Shown here one piece after another: positions 55,708 to 64,000 of a DNA stretch of 64,000 nt (position 1 is its first letter; every line of letters starts with the position of its first letter). The DNA is from Azospirillum formosense. Its GTDB lineage: Bacteria > Pseudomonadota > Alphaproteobacteria > Azospirillales > Azospirillaceae. The DNA is taken from NCBI RefSeq assembly GCF_040500525.1, contig NZ_CP159403.1, positions 77,001 to 141,000 on the forward strand, in the 5' to 3' direction. The notes beneath the pieces are model-generated. The model was not told where the DNA came from. It searched no databases and saw only the letters and a program-made list of their open reading frames with translations. The translations under genes were made by a program, and so were the position numbers.

Positions 55708-56553
55708 GTGGACACCACCCAACTGGGCCACAACGTTCCCCTGACCGAACGCGCCTACCGCATCCGCCGCAACGCCGTGCTGATGGGCGAGGTGCAGGGC
55801 CAGGGCTACATCGGGCAGGCTCTCGACATCGCCGACGTGCTGGCCGTGTCCTACTTCCACGCCATGCGCTACCGGCCGGAGGACCCGCATTGGGAAGGCC
55901 GCGACCGCTTCTTGCTGTCCAACGGCCATTACGCCATCGCGCTCTACGCCGCCCTGATCGAGGCCGGCATCGTCCCGGCCGAGGAGCTGGAGACCTACGG
56001 CAGCGACGACAGCCGCCTGCCGATGTCGGGCATGGCCGCCTACACGCCGGGCATGGAGATGTCGGGCGGCTCGCTCGGCCTCGGCCTCAGCATCGCGGTC
56101 GGCATCGCTCTCGGCCTGAAGCGCAAGGCGTCGGACAACCGCGTCTACACGCTCTTCTCCGACGGCGAGCTGGACGAGGGCTCGGTCTGGGAGGCCATCA
56201 TGTCGGCGGCCCATTACAAGCTCGACAACCTGATCGGCATCGTCGACGTCAACAACCAGCAGGCCGACGGCCCCTCCACCCAGGTGATGGCCTTCGAGCC
56301 GCTGGTCGACAAGCTGGAGGCCTTCGGCTGGTTCGTCCAGCGGGTGGACGGCAACGACATGGACGCCGTGGTCGCCGCCTTCGACGCCGCCCGCGACCAT
56401 CCGGAGCCCAAGCCCCGCATGATCGTCTGCGACACCAGGATGGGCAAGGGCGTGCCCTTCCTCGAAGCCCGCGAAAAGAATCACTTCATCCGCGTGGACG
56501 CGCACGAGTGGAAGCTCGCCCTCGACGCGCTGGACGCCGGGAGGACCGCATGA
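55708..56553 (+). CDS. Transketolase, N-terminal (thiamine-diphosphate) subunit
   Basis: 281 residues, the N-terminal half of transketolase as a separate protein. The ThDP motif GDG-N appears as FSDGELDEGSVWEA with DVNNQQADG downstream, and substrate/cofactor His and Gly motifs include LSNGHYAIALYAAL. GTG start at 55708 with GGAG upstream. It overlaps the C-terminal subunit by 4 bp. Split transketolases often act on unusual sugars rather than in the pentose phosphate pathway. Confidence 0.92.
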   Translation: MDTTQLGHNVPLTERAYRIRRNAVLMGEVQGQGYIGQALDIADVLAVSYFHAMRYRPEDPHWEGRDRFLLSNGHYAIALYAALIEAGIVPAEELETYGSDDSRLPMSGMAAYTPGMEMSGGSLGLGLSIAVGIALGLKRKASDNRVYTLFSDGELDEGSVWEAIMSAAHYKLDNLIGIVDVNNQQADGPSTQVMAFEPLVDKLEAFGWFVQRVDGNDMDAVVAAFDAARDHPEPKPRMIVCDTRMGKGVPFLEAREKNHFIRVDAHEWKLALDALDAGRTA

Positions 56554-57566
56554 GCACCGCCGCCGCCACCACCTCTGCCGCCGCCAAGCCGCGCCTGAAG
56601 ACCTCCGCCATGATCGCCTCGATCGCGGGCGAAGGGCAGCGCACCAAGCCCGCCCCCTTCGGCCACGCGCTGGTCGAACTGGCGAAGGCCCGTCCGGAGA
56701 TCGTCGGCCTCACCGCCGATCTGGCGAAATACACCGACCTGCACATCTTCGCCCAGGCCAACCCGGACCGCTTCTACCAGATGGGCATGGCCGAGCAGCT
56801 TCTGATGGGCGCCGCGTCGGGGCTGGCGCACGAGGGCTTCATGCCCTTCGCCACCACCTACGCGGTCTTCGCCTCGCGCCGGGCCTACGACTTCGTGCAC
56901 CAGACGATCGCGGAGGAGAACCGCAACGTCAAGATCGCCTGCGCCCTGCCGGGCCTGACCTCGGGCTACGGCCCCAGCCATCAGGCGGCGGAGGATCTGG
57001 CCCTGATGCGCGCCATGCCGAACATGGTGGTGATCGACCCCTGCGACGCCCTTGAGATCGAGCAGGCGGTGCCCGCCATGGCCGCCCACCAGGGGCCGGT
57101 CTACATGCGCCTGTTGCGCGGCAACGTTCCGCTGGTGCTCGACGAGTACGACTACACCTTCGAACTCGGCAAGGCGAAGCGGCTGCGCGACGGCGCCGAC
57201 GTGCTGGTCATCTCCTCCGGCATCATGACGATGCGGGCGCTGGAGGTGGCGAAGGCCCTGGAGGCCGACAAGGTCGGCGTCGCCGTGCTGCACGTTCCGA
57301 CCATCAAGCCGCTCGACACCGAGACCATCCTGGCCGAGGCCGGGCGCAGCGGCCGCATGGTCGTGGTCGCCGAGAACCACACGGTCATCGGCGGCCTGGG
57401 CGAGGCGGTGGCCGGCACGCTGCTGCGCGCCGGGGTCGTCCCCAGCGCCTTCCGCCAGATCGGCCTGCCCGACGAATTCCTGAAGGCCGGCGCCCTGCCG
57501 ACGCTGCACGACCTCTACGGCATTTCCACCGACGCCATGGTAACCAGCATCAAGGGGTGGCTGTAG
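56550..57566 (+). CDS. Transketolase, C-terminal (pyrimidine-binding) subunit
   Basis: 338 residues: pyrimidine-binding domain with the catalytic Glu in MGMAEQLLMGAASGLA (about residue 80), followed by the C-terminal transketolase domain (about 205-330) with VVVAENHTVIGGLGEAV. Start overlaps the previous stop. Both subunits together make the active enzyme. Confidence 0.92.
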   Translation: MSTAAATTSAAAKPRLKTSAMIASIAGEGQRTKPAPFGHALVELAKARPEIVGLTADLAKYTDLHIFAQANPDRFYQMGMAEQLLMGAASGLAHEGFMPFATTYAVFASRRAYDFVHQTIAEENRNVKIACALPGLTSGYGPSHQAAEDLALMRAMPNMVVIDPCDALEIEQAVPAMAAHQGPVYMRLLRGNVPLVLDEYDYTFELGKAKRLRDGADVLVISSGIMTMRALEVAKALEADKVGVAVLHVPTIKPLDTETILAEAGRSGRMVVVAENHTVIGGLGEAVAGTLLRAGVVPSAFRQIGLPDEFLKAGALPTLHDLYGISTDAMVTSIKGWL

Positions 57567-57688
57567 GCCGCCCCCCAATCCCCCGTCGCCCATCCCGCCC
57601 CGGCTGTCGCAGAAGCGAGGATACCGAAGAACCGCGCCGCGCCCGCTCCCGATACGCTGAACGACAAAAGACCACAGGAGAGGAAACA

Positions 57689-58744
57689 ATGGACAAGAAG
57701 CCGCCCCAAAATTCCGCTCACGCCACCCTGGGCCTTCTTCGCCCGAGCCGCCGCGCCGTTCTGGCCGCCGCCGCCGCCGTGCCGCTGGTGACCATCCTCA
57801 AGCGCCCGGCCAACGCCGCCGAGTTCCAGTTCAAATACGCCACCGGCCAGGACCCGACCCATCCGGTCAACATCCGCGCGCAGGAGGCCATCGACCGCAT
57901 CCGCGAGGCGACCTCCGGCCGGCTCGACATCAAGCTGTTCCCGGCCAATCAGCTCGGCAGCGACACCGACCTGCTGGGGCAGGTGCGCAACGGCGGCGTG
58001 GAGATCTTCAACCTCTCCTCTCTGATCCTCGCCACCTTCGTCCCGCTGTCCGGCATCACCAGCATGGGCTTCGCCTTCAAGGATTACGACGCGGTCTGGC
58101 AGGCGATGGACGGCGAGCTGGGCAAGCATGTCCGGGCGGAGATCGCCAAGACCCCGATCATGACGCTCAGCAAGATCTGGGACAACGGCTTCCGCCACGT
58201 CACCTCCTCCACCCGCGTCATCAAGACTCCGGAGGACATCAGGGGCTTCAAGATGCGGGTGCCGCCGGCGCCGGCCCTGACCTCGCTGTTCAAGGCGATC
58301 GACGCCGCGCCCGCGCCGATCAACTTCAACGAACTCTACTCCGCCCTTCAGACCACGGTGGTGGAGGGGCAGGAGAACCCGCTGGCGATCATCGCCACCG
58401 CCCGCCTGTACGAGGTGCAGAAGTCCTGCAGCCTGACCGGCCATGTCTGGGACGGCTACTGGGTGCTCGGCAACAAGCGCGCCTTCGCCCGCCTGCCCGC
58501 CGACATCCAGGCCATCGTCACCCGCGAACTGGACCGTTCGGCGGACGACCAGCGGGCCGACATCGCCGCGCTCACCGAATCGCTGCAGAAGGACCTGTCC
58601 GCCAAGGGGCTGACCTTCCACACCATCGACCGCGAACCGTTCCGCAAGGTGCTCGCCGGGACGAACTTCTATGCCGAGTGGAAGGAGAAGTACGGGGCCA
58701 CCGCCTGGGACCTGCTTGAGAAGGTGACCGGCAAGCTGGGCTGA
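57689..58744 (+). CDS. TRAP transporter substrate-binding protein (DctP family)
   Basis: 351 residues. The signal has a basic start and hydrophobic core (SRRAVLAAAAAVPLVTIL), possibly Tat-type. The mature protein is DctP-like: KYATGQDPTHPVNIRAQEA, RLDIKLFPANQLGSD, and the conserved Arg loop GFKMRVPPAP. Ligands are usually carboxylates such as dicarboxylates, sugar acids or ectoine. AGGAGAGG precedes the ATG. Its partner permease follows. Confidence 0.93.
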   Translation: MDKKPPQNSAHATLGLLRPSRRAVLAAAAAVPLVTILKRPANAAEFQFKYATGQDPTHPVNIRAQEAIDRIREATSGRLDIKLFPANQLGSDTDLLGQVRNGGVEIFNLSSLILATFVPLSGITSMGFAFKDYDAVWQAMDGELGKHVRAEIAKTPIMTLSKIWDNGFRHVTSSTRVIKTPEDIRGFKMRVPPAPALTSLFKAIDAAPAPINFNELYSALQTTVVEGQENPLAIIATARLYEVQKSCSLTGHVWDGYWVLGNKRAFARLPADIQAIVTRELDRSADDQRADIAALTESLQKDLSAKGLTFHTIDREPFRKVLAGTNFYAEWKEKYGATAWDLLEKVTGKLG

Positions 58745-58841
58745 CGCGGTCCGCCGACGCGGCCGGTCCTCCGGTTCCCGAAGGATCTGCGGAGCCGGCC
58801 GCCTCCCCACAACCGATCGTCCATGCGAAGGGCTGGTTACC

Positions 58842-60731
58842 ATGAACACTCCCGTCAACACGGCGGACGCCGCCGTTCACGGCGCCGGACGGCCATCGGG
58901 CGCCGGCACTGGCTGGCTCGACCGGCTGGACCGCGGCATCGGGCTGCTGGTCGAGACGCCGGCGGCGCTGCTGGTGCTCGCCGAGGTCGGCGTCCTGCTG
59001 GTCGGCGTCATCTGGCGCTACCTCCTGCACAGCCCGATCATCTGGTCGGACGAGTTGGCCTCCATCCTGTTCCTCTGGCTCGCCATGTTCGGCTCCGTCG
59101 TGGCGCTGCGCCGGGGCGAGCACATGCGGATGACCGCGATCGTCGGCATGCTCCAGCCCCGCACCCAGGCGTTCCTCGACGTGGTGGCGATCACCGCGGC
59201 GCTGGCCTTCCTGCTGCTGATGGCCGAGCCGGCCTATGAATTCGCGGTGGAGGAGGTGTGGGTGACCACCCCGGCGCTGGACATTCCCAACTCCTGGCGG
59301 GCGAGCGCGTTGCCGGTGGGCTTCGTCCTGATGATCGCGGTGGCGCTGCTCCGGCTGGCGCGGCTGGGCCGCCCGTCCGACGTGCTGCGGGCGGTAGCGG
59401 CGGTCACGGCGGTGGTCGGCGTCATGGCGCTGGCGGCGCCGCTGTTCGCGGGGCTCGGCAACTACAACCTGCTGCTCTTCTTCGTGGTGGGCGTCGGCGC
59501 GATGGTGTTCCTCGGCCTGCCCATCGCCTTCGCCTTCGGTCTGGCGACCTTCGGCTATCTGGCCCTCGCCACCTCGACCCCGGCCATCGTCATGGTCGGC
59601 CGCATGGACGAGGGGATGAGCCACCTGATCCTGCTGTCGGTGCCGCTGTTCGTCTTCCTCGGCCAGCTGATCGAGATGACCGGCATGGCCCGCGCCATGG
59701 TCGGCTTCCTGGCCAGCCTGCTCGGCCATGTCCGCGGCGGCCTGTCCTACGTGCTGATCGGCGCCATGTACCTCGTCTCGGGCATTTCCGGGTCGAAGGC
59801 GGCGGACATGGCGGCGGTCGCCCCGGTGCTGTTCCCCGAGATGAAGGCGCGCGGCGCCAAGCCCGGCGACCTCGTGGCGCTTCTGTCGGCCACCGGCGCC
59901 CAGACCGAGACCATCCCGCCGTCGCTGGTCCTCATCACCATCGGCTCGGTCACCGGCGTGTCCATCGCCGCCCTGTTCACCGGCGGCCTGCTGCCCGCCG
60001 TCGTGCTGGGCGCGGCGCTGGCGGCGCTGGTCTGGTGGCGCTACCGCCACGAGGACCTGTCCCACGTCCGCCGCGCCAGCAAGGCGGAGATCGGCAAGGC
60101 CTTTCTGATCGCGCTGCCGGCCATCGCGCTGCCCTTCATCATCCGCGCCGCGGTGATCGAGGGTGTCGCGACCGCGACCGAGGTCTCGACCATCGGCATC
60201 GTCTACGCGGTGGTGGCCGGCCTGCTGATCTACCGCCAGTTCGACTGGCGCCGCATCTACCCGATGCTGGTCGAGACGGCGTCGCTGTCCGGAGCGATCC
60301 TGCTCATCATCGGCGCCGCCACCGGCATGGCCTGGGCGCTGACACAGTCCGGCTTCTCCAGCTCGCTGGCCGAGGCGATGCGGGCCCTGCCGGGCGGCGT
60401 GCCGGTCTTCATCGTGGTGTCGATCATCGCCTTCATCATCCTGGGCAGCGTGCTGGAGGGCATCCCCGCCATCGTGCTGTTCGGACCGCTGCTGTTCCCC
60501 ATCGCCCGCCAGTTGGGGGTGCATGAGGTGCACTATGCGATGATCGTGATCCTCGCCATGGGCATCGGCCTGTTCGCCCCGCCCTTCGGCGTCGGCTATT
60601 ACGCGGCCTGTGCCATCAGCCGGATCAACCCCGACGAGGGCATGAAGCCGATCATCGGCTATCTGGTGGCGCTGACCATCGGCCTGATCGTCGTCGCGGC
60701 GGTGCCCTGGATCTCCATCGGCTTCCTCTGA
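58842..60731 (+). CDS. TRAP transporter fused permease (DctQM, 629 aa)
   Basis: 629 residues: residues about 25-180 are the small DctQ subunit (four helices), and about 195-629 the large DctM subunit (about 12 helices, with GLPIAFAFGLATFGYL and PPFGVGYYAACAISRINPDE). The fusion occurs in many TRAP systems. It uses a sodium or proton gradient to import the ligand delivered by the DctP protein. No strong ribosome site before the ATG at 58842. Confidence 0.93.
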   Translation: MNTPVNTADAAVHGAGRPSGAGTGWLDRLDRGIGLLVETPAALLVLAEVGVLLVGVIWRYLLHSPIIWSDELASILFLWLAMFGSVVALRRGEHMRMTAIVGMLQPRTQAFLDVVAITAALAFLLLMAEPAYEFAVEEVWVTTPALDIPNSWRASALPVGFVLMIAVALLRLARLGRPSDVLRAVAAVTAVVGVMALAAPLFAGLGNYNLLLFFVVGVGAMVFLGLPIAFAFGLATFGYLALATSTPAIVMVGRMDEGMSHLILLSVPLFVFLGQLIEMTGMARAMVGFLASLLGHVRGGLSYVLIGAMYLVSGISGSKAADMAAVAPVLFPEMKARGAKPGDLVALLSATGAQTETIPPSLVLITIGSVTGVSIAALFTGGLLPAVVLGAALAALVWWRYRHEDLSHVRRASKAEIGKAFLIALPAIALPFIIRAAVIEGVATATEVSTIGIVYAVVAGLLIYRQFDWRRIYPMLVETASLSGAILLIIGAATGMAWALTQSGFSSSLAEAMRALPGGVPVFIVVSIIAFIILGSVLEGIPAIVLFGPLLFPIARQLGVHEVHYAMIVILAMGIGLFAPPFGVGYYAACAISRINPDEGMKPIIGYLVALTIGLIVVAAVPWISIGFL

Positions 60732-60815
60732 TCCGCCTTGCGGCCCGGTTCCCCGATGTTCCGGCGGGTGGACCGGGCCGTCCTCTCCCTTTCAGCTCAG
60801 GAAAGTGATACGGCC

Positions 60816-61700
60816 ATGATGACGGTGGGCTTTGTCGGCCTCGGTTCCATGGGCATGCCGATGGCGTGCAACCTGCTGGCCCGCGGTTTCGCGCTGCGCG
60901 GCTTCGACGTGCGGCGCGAGAGCGTCGCGGCCCTGGAAGCCCGCGGCGGGCGCGGGGTGGCCAGCGCCGCCGCCGTTGCCGAAGGGGCCGATGCCCTGGT
61001 CCTGATGGTGGTCAACGCCGCCCAGGCGGAGTCCGTGCTGTTCGGCCAGGGCGCGCTGGACAAACTGCCGGAGGGCGCCACGGTGATCCTGATGGCGACC
61101 TGCCCGCCGGACGCCGTCGCCGCGCTCGCCGCGCGGGTCGAGGCGGCGGGGCGGCGTTTCGTGGACGCCCCGGTGTCGGGCGGGACGGTCGGAGCGGCGG
61201 CCGGAACGCTCTCGATCATGGCGGCGGCCCCGGCCGCGACGGTGGAGCGGGTGCGCCCGGTCCTGGCGGCGATGGGCGACAAGGTCTTCCACGTCGGCGA
61301 GGCGCCGGGGCAGGGCGCCACGGTCAAGACGGTCAACCAGCTGCTGTGCGGCGTCCACATCGCCGTGGTGGCGGAAGCCTTCTCGCTGGCCGCCAAGGCC
61401 GGCGTCGATCTGGCGGTCCTGCTGGAGATCATGAGCGGCTCCGCCGCGTCGAGCTGGATGCTGAAGGACCGCGGCCCGCGCATGCTGGAGAGCGAGCCGG
61501 GCATCACCAGCGCGGTGGACATCTTCGTCAAGGACCTCGGCATCGTCCTGGAGGCCGGGCGCGGCGCCAAGGCGGCCCTGCCGCTGGCCGCCGTCGCCCA
61601 CCAGATGTTCCTCTCCGCCTCCGGCCGCGGCGAGGGCGCGATGGACGACAGCCAGGTGATCCGCAGCTATCACCTTCTCAACGGCGTCACGCCGGGGTGA
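60816..61700 (+). CDS. NAD(P)-dependent 3-hydroxyisobutyrate dehydrogenase family enzyme
   Basis: 294 residues. Cofactor motif GFVGLGSMGMPMA at the start, substrate motif DAPVSGGTVGAAAGTL, catalytic Lys in GATVKTVNQLL. Members act on 3-hydroxy acids such as tartronate semialdehyde, threonate or hydroxyisobutyrate. The ATG at 60816 is preferred to a longer frame, since it has AGGAAAG upstream. Last gene of the TRAP operon. Confidence 0.9.
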   Translation: MMTVGFVGLGSMGMPMACNLLARGFALRGFDVRRESVAALEARGGRGVASAAAVAEGADALVLMVVNAAQAESVLFGQGALDKLPEGATVILMATCPPDAVAALAARVEAAGRRFVDAPVSGGTVGAAAGTLSIMAAAPAATVERVRPVLAAMGDKVFHVGEAPGQGATVKTVNQLLCGVHIAVVAEAFSLAAKAGVDLAVLLEIMSGSAASSWMLKDRGPRMLESEPGITSAVDIFVKDLGIVLEAGRGAKAALPLAAVAHQMFLSASGRGEGAMDDSQVIRSYHLLNGVTPG

Positions 61701-61730
61701 GGCGGCCCCGCAGGTCCCGGCCCGCGACGG

Positions 61731-62369
61731 TCATCGGTACCGGCGGCTCGGTCGCCGCCGCGATCCCAGGAACCAGGCGATCAGGACCGTCAGCGCGACG
61801 CTGCCGGCGAGGGCGGCCGTCATGAGCCCGCCGAAGCCGCCCGTGCCGGAGGCGATGCTGCCGACGCCCGCCGAGGCCAGCCATCCCGGCGCGAGCATGG
61901 CGGGCGCCCACAGGGCGGCGGACGCAGCGTTGGCGACCTGGAACCGGCGACCTTTCATCTTCATCATCCCGGCCACCAGCGGGACGATCGAGCGCAGGGG
62001 GCCGAGAAACCGCCCGATGAACACCGCGGCGAAGCCGTAGCGGCGGAAGAGCAGGCGCGATTTCGCCACCTTCGCCCGGTATCGGGACAGGGGCCGCCGG
62101 TACACCACCGCCGGCCCCAGCCAGCGTCCCAGGCTGTAGGACACGGCGTCGCCCGCGACGGCTCCCAGGACGGCTCCGACAATCACCGGGAGCGGGTCGA
62201 TGATGCCCAGCCCCAGAAGCGTACCGAACATGATCATGAGGGCCGTCGCCGGCACGGCGAGGCCGACCAGGACCACCGACTCGCAGAACGCCACGACCGC
62301 CACGATCGGGCCGGCCCAGTCATGATGGCGTTCCAGGAAATGCATGGCCATCTCGACGGCTGCATCCAT
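61731..62369 (-). CDS. DedA family membrane protein
   Basis: 212 residues, about five helices. DedA features: EVAMHFLERH region, FCESVVLVGLAVPATAL, AGDAVSYSLGRWLG and GRFLGPLRSIVPLVAG (the conserved G/F-x-RF-x-P-x-R motif). DedA proteins flip lipids such as undecaprenyl phosphate or phosphatidylethanolamine. ATG at 62369 has AGGTGG eight bases upstream. Divergent from uppP, which acts on the same carrier lipid. Confidence 0.88.
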   Translation of the reverse strand: MDAAVEMAMHFLERHHDWAGPIVAVVAFCESVVLVGLAVPATALMIMFGTLLGLGIIDPLPVIVGAVLGAVAGDAVSYSLGRWLGPAVVYRRPLSRYRAKVAKSRLLFRRYGFAAVFIGRFLGPLRSIVPLVAGMMKMKGRRFQVANAASAALWAPAMLAPGWLASAGVGSIASGTGGFGGLMTAALAGSVALTVLIAWFLGSRRRPSRRYR

Positions 62370-62588
62370 GATGTGATCCACCTTCGGCCGTTTCAGGGGA
62401 GCGGGGAGACGGCACCGCCGTCGCGGACCTCCTCCAACCGTCCCAACCAGTCCTAGCCGCGGCGGCTGACACGATCCTGACGGCTTCCCGCTTGCGCCGC
62501 GGAATCGCCGGTCCGCATCAGGTGCGTGTCAGCTCGCGACGGCAGGCTGCCGTCCCACACGACACCAAGAAGAAACGGAGACGGGACG

Positions 62589-63413
62589 ATGCCGATATGG
62601 GAAGCGGCTGTTCTGGGGCTCTTGCAGGGCCTGACCGAGTTCCTGCCGATCTCGTCGAGCGCGCATCTGAGGATCGCGGGGGAGTTCCTGCCGTCCGGCG
62701 CCGATCCCGGCGCGGCCTTCACCGCCATCACGCAGATCGGCACCGAACTGGCCGTCCTCATCTATTTCCGGGAGGATCTGATGCGGATCGCGACGGCGAT
62801 GATCCGCCAAGTATCGGGAATTGGCGGCCATGTCCCGGAGGACGCGCGCCTCGGATGGCTGATCGTGGTCGGCAGCGTGCCCATCGTCGTCCTCGGCCTG
62901 CTGTTCAGCGGAGCCATCGAAACGAGCCTGCGCAGCCTCTACATCGTCGCCTCCACGCTCATCGTGTTCGGCATCATCCTGGGCTTCGCGGACCGGTACG
63001 GCCGCCGGCGCAAGGTGCTGGCCGAGCTGTCGTGGCGCGACGGCCTTCTGCTCGGCTTCGCCCAGGCAATGGCGCTCATTCCCGGCGTGTCGCGGTCGGG
63101 GGGCACCATCACCGCGGCTCTGATGCTGGGCTTCACGCGGGAGGCGGCGGCGCGCTATTCCTTCCTCCTCGCCGTTCCGGCGGTGTTCGGGTCGGGCTTC
63201 TACCAGCTCGCCAAATCCTGGGGGGAGCCGCAGCACGTCGCCCTCGCCCCGACGATCGTGGCGACCGCCGTCGCCTTCCTCGTCGGCTACATCGTGATCG
63301 TCGCGTTCCTGAAGCTGGTCTCGCGGGCGTCCTTCATGCCGTTCGTGATCTACCGCACGGTGCTGGGGCTCGCGCTGCTGGCGCTGCTGCAGCTCGGCGT
63401 GGTCACGCCCTGA
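62589..63413 (+). CDS. uppP: Undecaprenyl-diphosphate phosphatase
   Basis: 274 residues with seven or eight helices and the BacA/UppP signatures: GLLQGLTEFLPISSSAHLRI near the start and IPGVSRSGGTITAALMLG about 165. It dephosphorylates undecaprenyl diphosphate to recycle the cell-wall carrier lipid, and gives bacitracin resistance. GGAGACGGG precedes the ATG at 62589. Convergent with a sensor kinase (11-bp overlap of ends). Confidence 0.95.
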   Translation: MPIWEAAVLGLLQGLTEFLPISSSAHLRIAGEFLPSGADPGAAFTAITQIGTELAVLIYFREDLMRIATAMIRQVSGIGGHVPEDARLGWLIVVGSVPIVVLGLLFSGAIETSLRSLYIVASTLIVFGIILGFADRYGRRRKVLAELSWRDGLLLGFAQAMALIPGVSRSGGTITAALMLGFTREAAARYSFLLAVPAVFGSGFYQLAKSWGEPQHVALAPTIVATAVAFLVGYIVIVAFLKLVSRASFMPFVIYRTVLGLALLALLQLGVVTP

Positions 63414-64000
63414 GGGGGGCCGGGCTGCGGGCGTCGAGCGGGGCCAGCGGCACGATCAGCTCGATGGCGAAGGTGGGGCCGATTCCGATGCGGGCGTCCC
63501 CACCCAGGTTGCGCAGGATGCGGCGGACGATGGCCAGGCCGAGCCCCGACCCCGGCGAATTCTGCGCGCCCTTGTGGAAGCGCTCGAACAGCACGTCGCC
63601 CTCGTCCCGGGGGACCGCCGGCCCTTCGTCGGACACGCGCAGGACCGCCGTGCCTTCCTCCCGGCTCGCGAGGGACACCGAGACCCGCCCCTTGCCGTGG
63701 CGGAAGGCGTTGTCGAGGAGGTTCCTCAGGGCCTGGCGAAGCTGCCGGTGCGCGTCCGCGACGACCAGACCCTCGGCGACGTCGACATCGATCGTTCGTG
63801 AGGCCGCCTCGTAGGCCGGGAGCATGTCGGCGACGGCCTCCCGGACGATCCTGGCGAGCCCGACGGGAGCGTCCGGCTCATGCAGACCCCGGTCGCCACC
63901 CTGGTCGGCGCGGGCCAGGGCCAGGAGCTGGTCGATGAGGTGGCGCATCTGGTCCATGTCCTGCGCGATGGCGCTCCAGTCGGGGCTTGGCTCCGTGCGC
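63403..64000 (-). CDS. Sensor histidine kinase, C-terminal part (cut by window edge)
   Basis: 198 residues plus a partial codon are visible. They cover the second helix of the dimerisation domain (IAQDMDQMRHLIDQLLALARADQ, split here) and the HATPase domain: N-box LRNLLDNAFRHG, G1 VSDEGPAV, F-box FERFHKG, G2 SGLGLAIV. The phospho-acceptor His and sensor region lie beyond the window. The gene's end overlaps that of uppP by 11 bp, convergently. Confidence 0.9.
   Translation of the reverse strand, partial: RTEPSPDWSAIAQDMDQMRHLIDQLLALARADQGGDRGLHEPDAPVGLARIVREAVADMLPAYEAASRTIDVDVAEGLVVADAHRQLRQALRNLLDNAFRHGKGRVSVSLASREEGTAVLRVSDEGPAVPRDEGDVLFERFHKGAQNSPGSGLGLAIVRRILRNLGGDARIGIGPTFAIELIVPLAPLDARSPAPLRA

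Overview
The window is about 64 kb of very GC-rich, densely coding DNA. Roughly 49 protein genes are supported, two of them cut by the window edges. I saw no rRNA, tRNA, CRISPR array or insertion sequence. The gene families point to an alphaproteobacterium of the Rhodospirillales, most like Azospirillum: many ABC and TRAP solute transporters, GntR/LysR/IclR regulators, CstA with its small YbdD partner, the DUF4198-DUF3649-PepSY-DUF3325 iron cassette and a giant repeat exoprotein. The genus is an inference from content and composition, not from a marker gene.

Layout, left to right. (1) 1-8417: a TolC-like outer-membrane channel (cut at the left edge) lies behind a 2,585-residue repeat exoprotein, probably a type I secretion substrate. 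(2) 9007-14474: a Fur-box-preceded TonB-dependent receptor and four accessory genes for ferric-siderophore uptake. (3) 14619-16955: cstA and ybdD (pyruvate or peptide uptake). (4) 16988-19548: a short-chain dehydrogenase, a zinc alcohol dehydrogenase and a small membrane protein, all on the minus strand. (5) 19815-23479: a GntR regulator and a polar amino-acid ABC transporter, behind an exact sigma-54 type promoter whose expected start lies inside a palindromic operator. (6) 23504-30519: an SGNH hydrolase, an unfamiliar nitrilase-like plus winged-helix gene pair, glutamine-dependent NAD synthetase and a chemoreceptor. (7) 30565-35987: a NitT/TauT-type ABC transporter with a formamidase-like hydrolase and a cyclodeaminase, controlled from a divergent GntR gene. 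(8) 36023-39291: small genes, then an MFS exporter divergent from a LysR gene. (9) 39385-44496: a peptide-type ABC transporter in which one permease and both ATPases form a single 862-residue protein. (10) 44502-52078: an IclR regulator, a DapA-like aldolase/dehydratase, a PotABCD-type transporter with fused permeases, and an FAD-linked hydroxy-acid dehydrogenase. (11) 52349-53649: an SDR gene and a 46-residue membrane protein behind a 428-bp non-coding stretch. (12) 53742-61700: a LysR gene divergent from a catabolic operon with an SDR, a split transketolase, a TRAP transporter (fused QM permease) and a 3-hydroxyisobutyrate-dehydrogenase-type enzyme. (13) 61731-64000: DedA, UppP and the C-terminal part of a sensor kinase.

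Most of the window is nutrient acquisition: each catabolic cluster pairs one transporter with one or two enzymes and a local regulator. Transporter subunits are fused three times (DppC-D-F, PotB-C, DctQ-M). The most interesting unexplained items are the nitrilase-like/winged-helix pair (24575-26568), the sigma-54/GntR promoter layout, the 930-bp higher-order repeat in the exoprotein gene, a 19-bp motif shared by two distant intergenic regions, and repeated palindromic elements around cstA.
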